DNA of 16,820 nucleotides, from positions 1 to 16,820 of the forward strand of contig JAWCNV010000026.1 in the NCBI GenBank assembly GCA_038848185.1, in the 5' to 3' direction. The stretch comes from JAAOZP01 sp038848185. Its GTDB lineage: Archaea > Thermoproteota > EX4484-205 > JAAOZP01. The notes beneath the pieces are model-generated. The model was not told where the DNA came from. It made no database searches and saw nothing but the letters and a program-made list of their open reading frames with translations. Shown in pieces: positions 11,804 to 16,820 of the stretch; position 1 is the first letter of the stretch, and every line of letters begins with the position of its first letter. The translations under genes were made by a program, and so were the position numbers.

Positions 11804-13243
11804 ATGGTTGAGAAGAAGCTAATCAGGTCATATCTAGAGGCCAAGCTGGCCGAAACCCCCATCTTAGCTAAGGAAAGAACCCAAGAGTTATTCGGTAAAA
11901 GAAGAGTCTACACTAGGATCGAGAAGTACGTTAATGATTTTCTTTCGGGAGAAGTTGAGAATAGAGTCGTTATATTGCCAGGCCTAAGAGGAGTGGGTAA
12001 AACTACAATATTGCTTCAAATCTACAACTATCTTACTCAGGTAAAAAAAGTCGAGCAGGCGAGAGTTCTATATTTCTCTGCTGACGAGTTGAAAGATTAT
12101 TTAGGAGCCAAAATATCTGAGGCTATCAAGGTTTTTGTGGAAGACATATGGAACACATCTCTAACCAGCTTAGATAAACCACTATTCATTCTGATTGATG
12201 AAGCTCATTATGATAAGGGATGGGCTTTATCTGCAAAGATAGTCTATGATCAGACAAAAAGAATTTTCCTTCTACTCACAGGTTCATCTGCTTTAAGCAT
12301 GGAGATAAGTGTAGATCTTGCTCGAAGAGCCAAGAAGGAAACAGTATTTCCACTTAATTTCTCTGAATATTTGATTTTGAAATATAAAAAGTATCCTCCC
12401 CGAGGAACAGCTGAAAGCATAAGAACCCTGCTTTTCGAACCCTCAGATGATCACGTATCGGAAGCATCGAGGAGATGGAATGAACTTAGGAGAGGAATGC
12501 TAAATATAGGTAAACCTTTAGAAAAGGAATTTGAATATTTCCTATTATATGGCGGATTCCCATTCATGTTCAATTTAGACGAAAAGGGAGCTCATGAAAG
12601 AATTTTTAGTATGATAGACAGGATAGTGGAGAAAGATGTACTTACAATCAAATCGTTCAATACTAAGACGCGAAATCTAATTACCAGAATCATATACCAT
12701 CTAGCTCTGCAAAAGCCCGGCGGGACTTCTGACATAAAGTTAAGTAAAAACCTCGGTGCCTCCTCAAGATTAATAAGGGGAATCTTAGATATTCTTGAGA
12801 AGACGCACCTCATATTCAGTATAAAGCCATATGGAAGTGCAGGGAAGGTCGCAAGGAAACCTTGGAAATATTACTTTCTCTCACCATCGATAAATGCTGC
12901 AATAAGGTTTAAGCTTGGACGCCATGATCCTAAGGATAGAGATATGCTGGGACTTTTTGCAGAAAATCTTGTAGCCTCATCCCTTTTTAGAATGAAGGAA
13001 ACCATGAATCAACCTACAGGCATCTTCTATGACCCTGGCACGCAGGGTGTTGATTTTATAATTGAAAAGGGAATAGGTGAAAAAATTCCTGTTGAGGTAA
13101 CAATAGGAAGGGGAAATGGGAAAACTAAAAAAGCAATAGAAAAATACTCTTCTAAGCATGGAGTCTGCATCTCAAGCATTGATGATATATTGTTCGACGA
13201 CAATGTTGCTCACATTCCTCTAATATTCTTTTCCTTCATCTAA
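11804..13243 (+). CDS. AAA ATPase with DUF4143 C-terminal nuclease-like domain
   Basis: This 479-residue protein is of the archaeal AAA/DUF4143 type. Walker A is GLRGVGKT (60-67), Walker B LFILIDEA (127-134), and sensor 1 LLLTGSS (156-162). NFSEYLILKYKKYPPRG and FEYFLLYGGFPFMFN are family hallmarks after the ATPase core. The region around ITRIIYHLALQKPGG and SDIKLSKNLGASSRLIRGIL is a winged-helix segment. The C-terminus has FAENLVASSLF, then VDFIIE (D417) and IPVEVTIG (E431), spaced like a PD-(D/E)XK fold. Such proteins are common in archaeal accessory DNA, with poorly known roles. The gene is complete, with its own tightly repeated operator. Confidence 0.88.
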   Translation: MVEKKLIRSYLEAKLAETPILAKERTQELFGKRRVYTRIEKYVNDFLSGEVENRVVILPGLRGVGKTTILLQIYNYLTQVKKVEQARVLYFSADELKDYLGAKISEAIKVFVEDIWNTSLTSLDKPLFILIDEAHYDKGWALSAKIVYDQTKRIFLLLTGSSALSMEISVDLARRAKKETVFPLNFSEYLILKYKKYPPRGTAESIRTLLFEPSDDHVSEASRRWNELRRGMLNIGKPLEKEFEYFLLYGGFPFMFNLDEKGAHERIFSMIDRIVEKDVLTIKSFNTKTRNLITRIIYHLALQKPGGTSDIKLSKNLGASSRLIRGILDILEKTHLIFSIKPYGSAGKVARKPWKYYFLSPSINAAIRFKLGRHDPKDRDMLGLFAENLVASSLFRMKETMNQPTGIFYDPGTQGVDFIIEKGIGEKIPVEVTIGRGNGKTKKAIEKYSSKHGVCISSIDDILFDDNVAHIPLIFFSFI

Positions 13244-13293
13244 ATGCGTGGCTGAAGAAATAGGCTAGAATCGAGGGTGCCTTTAAGGAACTT

Positions 13294-13551
13294 GTGGATG
13301 CTGTTGATGCCCGAGTAAAAATCGAAAAGCAGCTGGAAGAAGTTAAATCCGAAGCTCGTCGTGGTGCTGGCCCGCTTGAGGCCAAGCTTATGGAGGAGCT
13401 TAAAGAAGCGTCTAAAGCCGAGGAAGAAGCCAGAAGAAAGTTAGACGATGTTATTTACGATGCCTTAGGATTAAACAATAAGGAGCGTAAGCAGGTTGAA
13501 GAGGGACTTAAAGAACTCCGAGAACTCAGGCGTATGAGAACGCAAGCATAA
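13294..13551 (+). CDS. Coiled-coil protein, probably the C-terminal fragment of a larger gene
   Basis: The 85 residues start at GTG 13294, with AAGGA 4 nt upstream. They form a charged coiled coil (VKIEKQLEEVKSEARRG, KLMEELKEASKAEEEARRKL) followed by DDVIYDALGLNNKERKQVEE and GLKELRELRRMRTQA. The piece from VIYDALGL onward looks like the very end of a type II restriction-modification or DNA-methylase protein, where such YxALGLxxxE segments are common, but this is from memory and weak. The frame is open further upstream (to about 13264, GAFKELVDAV) before a TAG, consistent with a 5' truncation. It converges on repeat C6. Confidence 0.55.
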   Translation: MDAVDARVKIEKQLEEVKSEARRGAGPLEAKLMEELKEASKAEEEARRKLDDVIYDALGLNNKERKQVEEGLKELRELRRMRTQA

Positions 13552-13601
13552 TTTCAAGATAAACAGGGCATTTTCATATTATCAAATAAAAATCATTAAA
13601 C

Positions 13602-13757
13602 TCATCTTATAAGCAATCCTTTCTGTATCAGCTCAGCCATAAGTTTCTCCACCGCATCATACACCATCTTCTCATTCACCGCACCAGTACACACTAATTT
13701 TCCAGAAGCAAATAATAATATAACTACGTCTGGATCATGCATCCTGTAAATAAGACC
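13602..13757 (-). repeat. tbp 3'-end repeat, copy C6
   Basis: The minus strand encodes GLIYRMHDPDVVILLFASGK, LVCTGAVNEKMVYDAVEKLM and AELIQKGLLIR, with a TGA stop at 13602-13604. The protein is consensus, yet this copy is the only one with changes in the otherwise DNA-invariant stretch (GATGGTGTATGATG instead of GATGGTTTACGACG), all synonymous. The ATPase relic lies on its 5' side with the same 25-nt spacing as C2 and C5. Confidence 0.93.
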
Positions 13758-13767
13758 AGAATAAGGA

Positions 13768-13812
13768 TTATATCTGTACTATAATCGGTATTGCGGTCTC
13801 AATTTTAGATAG
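13768..13812 (-). pseudogene. Relic of the HerA-like ATPase 3' end
   Basis: The minus strand reads KIETAIPIIVQI and a TAA stop at 13768-13770, matching STAIPIMVQI-stop of the gene at 10745. Similarity fades beyond about 13812. Spacing from stop to the tbp Met codon is 25 nt, as in C2 and C5. Confidence 0.72.
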
Positions 13813-13852
13813 GGAGGGGGTTTACCTTTTCTTGCCTTAACTCCTATGGTTC

Positions 13853-14221
13853 TTATTCAGCAATATCTCCACGTCTACTTCTCCTTATTTCTAGGAATAG
13901 TTCTATGATTGCTCTGATAGCTACTCCTGTTATGATTGATAGGAAAATGCCTAAAAGTTCGAAAGATTGGAAGGGGACTGCTGGAAGGAAAACGACTCGT
14001 GAGGCAAGGTATAGGATAGTAGCCCATGGGGGTGGAAAGTAATCACCGAGTGGAACAGTAGGAGGGCAGCGTTCTTTGAGGTAGTTTATGTGGCCGTGAA
14101 GCAAGATTATAAGATTAGTAAAAATATATTGCTCAGGAAAAACCGCGCAGGAGCTGATGAAGCCCCATATAGCACCTAGGATAATCGCCCTCCTCATTTT
14201 CTTCCAAGAAATTCTCCTCAT
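13853..14221 (-). CDS. Small integral membrane protein, unrecognised
   Basis: This 122-residue protein has a basic start (MRRISWKKMRR), a hydrophobic helix AIILGAIWGFISSCAVF, a loop with CPPTVPLGDYFPPPW, and two further hydrophobic segments (ATILYLASRVVFLPAV, LLGIFLSIITGVAIRAII), ending in a basic tail. The frame can start at GTG 14228-14230, overlapping the protease stop. I prefer ATG 14219-14221 because AGGTGA (14227-14232, containing that stop) lies 5 nt before it. It is thus translated after the secreted protease gene and may be an anchor or helper for it. No family is recognised. Confidence 0.72.
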   Translation of the reverse strand: MRRISWKKMRRAIILGAIWGFISSCAVFPEQYIFTNLIILLHGHINYLKERCPPTVPLGDYFPPPWATILYLASRVVFLPAVPFQSFELLGIFLSIITGVAIRAIIELFLEIRRSRRGDIAE

Positions 14222-14226
14222 ATGAC

Positions 14227-16467
14227 TCACCTAAAGCTAATCCACTTATTGCTGGCTATTATCGAGCGACATTCGCTACACCAATCATTCGTATAATAGC
14301 CCCATTTGTAAGACATTACGCACCATTCTAACCACCCATTGGGATGATCAGGTGCTCCAAAAAGATGACTGTATTCATGTTGATGGAGATTATCCTCAAA
14401 AAACAAAAACTGAGGAGTGACGATTACAGTATCATACATCGCCGCCCCTGCTACTGGCATAGGAATTATACCACCATACTGATACATGCTCTGTCCAGTA
14501 AAAGCGATTTTAATATCATTCATGCCTTTGTCAATTTCTCTCCAAGCCTCCCACCATAATTTGACATAATCGTTTTCATCATCGGTTGAATCCCAAGTTC
14601 CAATCTCTTTAATTAGGAAGTTTATTCTAAATTCCCTCTCGAATGCGTCATCGCCCAATTCAACTGCTAGTATTATTATAATCTTCCACTCATCTTGGTC
14701 CCAAGGGTTCCACCAGTCATCATAATAGTTCATGTATTCTTTATCGGCGGCTGCGTAGACCGAAACTATTCGTTCTTTTGGAAGTGCAACCCACCTAACC
14801 GCGTTTCTATACATTTCCAGCAGGGTCTGGTCTCTTACGTTATCGCATGTGATAAAGACGATTCTGCCGCCTGAAGCGGGTTCATATGAAACAACCGTAG
14901 CCTCATCCGGACGATCCATTCCGTAACCATAACTAATGCCCCTGGCATTTGACGCCAGCACGGTGGCTCTGGGCGGTAGTTTTGATATTATGTAAACTGC
15001 ATCGTCTGGCGAGTGCTCGCTGTATAAACCCGTTTCCTGAGTAAACGTATTAAGCTGGGTAATGGAGTAAACCGTATTAATCATATAGCCTTGTGTTATT
15101 GGGTGTGCTGTCCTAATTTTAATTCGTTCATAACAATTGTAAACCCATATCTTATCAAGACCGTAAACAGTTGTAACATCCGTTTGTTCAGGTCCAAGAG
15201 GTAAGAGCCCCCAGTAAATCAGGAATGAGATTGAACTATCGAGTGCAACTATTCCGCCTCCTTTTTCCCAAAACTCTTTAATTCTCCTTGAAGCCAATAG
15301 GCCAGTGCTTGTCGTGGGATTTGGCGAATTATCGATAAGGACAAGCGCATCGTATCCTCCGGTTTCCAGCATGCCGCTGGCGATGTCAGCCTCAGTAAGG
15401 GCTTCAAATTGGAGAACTGTTGTAGTCCATAAGGAAATAGCCCCAGCATAATCATTATGTGGCATCCCCGCAAACCATGATTTCCATTGCCAACTTGAAG
15501 GCCCTCCATTAAACACTGCTATTTTCGCATCGCAAGAATAATCTTGAGATAAAATATCCATTTTCATAGAAGTATATTTTTGATTTTTATTTTTTCCTAC
15601 TCCTATTACTTTAATCCAGCCTGTGCCATAAAACTGTTCACCATTTATTAATGATCCAGTAACTTCCAGCTTTACTATCTCCCCTTCATTAACCCAACTG
15701 AGCATCTCTTTTACACATGTACTATTGAATTTCACCATACAGTCTAGGATTCCATCTTGATCATGATCGCTAATTCTTGAATAAACATCTTTAACAAACC
15801 CATACTTTGGATTGCTTTCAGCCTGGATGATTCCATTTAGCCTTACGGTTGATATGTTAATGTCGTATACACTATGGTCTGCTAAGAGCTCAATATAGGC
15901 AGTAATCCATTTACTATTGCTTTTGAAGTTTAGAACATTAGGGTCAAAGTCTATTACGGCAGGGATATTACCGGGTGGAACATACACATCTATTAAGGGA
16001 GGTGGTTTGATTATGCCCATTTCTAACGCTTCTTCTTCAAGATGCTCATTATAGAGGTCCAGCATGAAGACTGCTGATTCTAGGGTTTGAGCAGCTCCGA
16101 ATGAATAAATAGTTCCATTTACATCGACCTCTCCTACGACGACATCTTTGTAAACAGCAAACCTTACTTCACCTTCGCCTCCAGTTATATTTCCCTCATA
16201 GACTATGCTAAACTCGTTATCTTTTTCAATAGTATATTTCTTTGAAAACTCGACGTTATATCTATTTTCACCAAGCATTATCCATCCGTAACCCCCCTCG
16301 TTTTCAAAAGTTAGATCTACACTTGCTTCTCCTAATATTTTCCAATCTCCCTTTAAACCATATCCCCCGTACTCCGTAATAAATTCGGTTTGATTTTTTG
16401 TCGGCAGTGTAAATAAGCTTGGATAAAGAACTAGTACCATAACTAATAATCCGAATATTTTCTTCAA
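14227..16467 (-). CDS. Large secreted metzincin-type zinc protease with GATase/ThuA-like middle domain
   Basis: This 746-residue protein opens with a signal peptide (MKKIFGLLVMVLVLYPSLFT). Residues ~170-258 (FDPNVLNFKSNSKWITAYIE) are a domain seen in many secreted archaeal and bacterial proteins, with a Ca-binding loop DHDQDGILD at 234-242. Residues ~314-562 resemble a class I glutamine-amidotransferase/ThuA fold (YDALVLIDN, EFWEKGGGIVALD, HPITQGY, GRIVFITCDNV) but no Cys nucleophile is evident. Near the C-terminus HEYSHLFGAPDH (697-708) is a metzincin zinc site, HExxHxxG with D707 or H708 as third ligand, followed by a Met-turn-like WCVMSYKWG with M718. Cys 716, 730 and 733 may form disulfides. 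A TATA box sits about 30 bp upstream. It is probably an extracellular protease, co-transcribed with the small membrane protein. Confidence 0.82.
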   Translation of the reverse strand: MKKIFGLLVMVLVLYPSLFTLPTKNQTEFITEYGGYGLKGDWKILGEASVDLTFENEGGYGWIMLGENRYNVEFSKKYTIEKDNEFSIVYEGNITGGEGEVRFAVYKDVVVGEVDVNGTIYSFGAAQTLESAVFMLDLYNEHLEEEALEMGIIKPPPLIDVYVPPGNIPAVIDFDPNVLNFKSNSKWITAYIELLADHSVYDINISTVRLNGIIQAESNPKYGFVKDVYSRISDHDQDGILDCMVKFNSTCVKEMLSWVNEGEIVKLEVTGSLINGEQFYGTGWIKVIGVGKNKNQKYTSMKMDILSQDYSCDAKIAVFNGGPSSWQWKSWFAGMPHNDYAGAISLWTTTVLQFEALTEADIASGMLETGGYDALVLIDNSPNPTTSTGLLASRRIKEFWEKGGGIVALDSSISFLIYWGLLPLGPEQTDVTTVYGLDKIWVYNCYERIKIRTAHPITQGYMINTVYSITQLNTFTQETGLYSEHSPDDAVYIISKLPPRATVLASNARGISYGYGMDRPDEATVVSYEPASGGRIVFITCDNVRDQTLLEMYRNAVRWVALPKERIVSVYAAADKEYMNYYDDWWNPWDQDEWKIIIILAVELGDDAFEREFRINFLIKEIGTWDSTDDENDYVKLWWEAWREIDKGMNDIKIAFTGQSMYQYGGIIPMPVAGAAMYDTVIVTPQFLFFEDNLHQHEYSHLFGAPDHPNGWLEWCVMSYKWGYYTNDWCSECRSIIASNKWISFR

Positions 16468-16486
16468 TTTTCCTTTTGAAAGAGCC

Positions 16487-16501
16487 TAAAAATATTTAAG
16501 C
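16487..16501 (-). promoter_or_regulatory. TATA box of the secreted protease operon
   Basis: CTTAAATATTTTTAG on the minus strand is centred about 27-30 bp upstream of the ATG at 16467, implying a nearly leaderless transcript. No other regulatory repeat is evident in 16502-16602. Confidence 0.55.
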
Positions 16502-16602
16502 TTTGCTGTATAAATGCATACATTTGTACAATTTTCCTCAATGTTTTAAGACGATTTAAAAGCACAGGCTCTTCCTAATATTTGCTCTATTGGTAGGAAC
16601 CT

Positions 16603-16758
16603 TCATATAATTAATAATCCTTTCTGTATTAGCTCCGCCATAAGCTTCTCTACAGCGTCGTAAACCATCTTCTCGTTAACCGCCCCAGTGCAAACCAGTT
16701 TCCCGCTTGCGAACAATAAGATAACTACATCGGGATCATGCATTCTGTATATTAGACC
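16603..16758 (-). repeat. tbp 3'-end repeat, copy C7
   Basis: The minus strand encodes GLIYRMHDPDVVILLFASGK, LVCTGAVNEKMVYDAVEKLM and AELIQKGLLII, with TGA at 16603-16605. The frame is open further 5' to an ATG at 16798-16800, giving a 65-residue ORF whose TIQFKGLIYRM just before the repeat resembles the EQFPGLIYR of real TBPs, so this copy may keep slightly more native sequence. No ATPase relic is present on the 5' side. It is the copy nearest the expected position of the full tbp gene, if that lies to the right. Nothing further is seen to the window end. Confidence 0.92.
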
Positions 16759-16820
16759 TTTAAATTGAATAGTAAACATAGTCCTTTCTGCCAATAGCAT
16801 TAAGCAAGTCGATAAAACTT

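Noticed and set aside
336..16758. Repeats as a CRISPR array or transposon terminal repeats
   Set aside because: Copies are ~150 bp, coding, unevenly spaced by kilobases, and all in one orientation; no short-spacer pattern, no inverted ends and no target duplications are seen.
16603..16800. 65-residue ORF covering C7 as a gene of its own
   Set aside because: The N-terminal 14 residues look like chance extension and no ribosome site or TATA box at a suitable distance is seen; treated as repeat C7.
1..16820. tRNA or rRNA genes, or an integrase gene
   Set aside because: I looked on both strands for cloverleaf signatures and for tyrosine or serine recombinase motifs and found none I could support.

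Overview
The window is archaeal. The evidence is TATA-box promoters placed 25-35 bp upstream of short or leaderless starts, GGTGA/GGAGG ribosome sites, AGA/AGG and ATA-rich codon use, archaeal-type toxin-antitoxin pairs (VapBC, DUF3368/UPF0175, RelE), HerA-like and DUF4143-type ATPases, and pieces of an archaeal TATA-binding protein (TBP) gene. A thermophilic TACK-group archaeon is a reasonable guess, but the sequence alone does not fix the taxon. Nothing here looks like core housekeeping; this is an accessory (genomic-island) region.

The dominant structure is a dispersed repeat that ordinary annotation would miss. Seven copies of about 140-156 bp, all on the minus strand (336-488, 1225-1380, 2407-2550, 7269-7409, 10588-10734, 13602-13757, 16603-16758), each encode the last ~46-50 residues of TBP, starting near GLIYRMHDPD and ending at KGLL plus a few residues. 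An eighth, very short remnant may lie at 2173-2202. No full tbp gene is present. The copies share almost the same protein sequence but differ at many synonymous positions, so they are not recent tandem duplications. In three copies (C2, C5, C6) the C-terminal end of a HerA-like ATPase gene lies on the 5' side at exactly the same 25-nt spacing. The best reading is serial insertion of mobile modules at the 3' end of tbp, each arriving with its own replacement tbp tail and pushing the older tail away; no integrase is visible.

The repeats cut the window into modules. Left of C1: part of a DUF5678-like gene. C1-C2: VapBC. C2-C3: ATPase relic, RelE/antitoxin pair, then a poor region with the short remnant. 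C3-C4: DUF3368/UPF0175 toxin-antitoxin, a 5'-damaged DUF1294 membrane gene, a frameshifted small ORF, a uracil-DNA-glycosylase-like gene, and a two-gene operon of an unknown 212-aa protein and a 507-aa PQQ-type beta-propeller protein. C4-C5: second RelE pair, intact DUF1294 paralogue, and a divergent cluster of two secreted proteins and a membrane-anchored winged-helix regulator around a palindrome. C5-C6: HerA-like ATPase lacking its P-loop, an AAA ATPase/DUF4143 gene behind twin palindromic operators, and a coiled-coil C-terminal fragment. C6-C7: ATPase relic, a small membrane protein and a large secreted metzincin-type protease.

Functionally the cargo is typical of selfish or defensive islands: four toxin-antitoxin pairs, nucleic-acid ATPases, a DNA-repair-like enzyme, and surface or secreted proteins with their own regulator. 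Most genes have their own near-leaderless promoter, and genes commonly converge on a tbp tail, which fits independent cassettes accumulated at one site.
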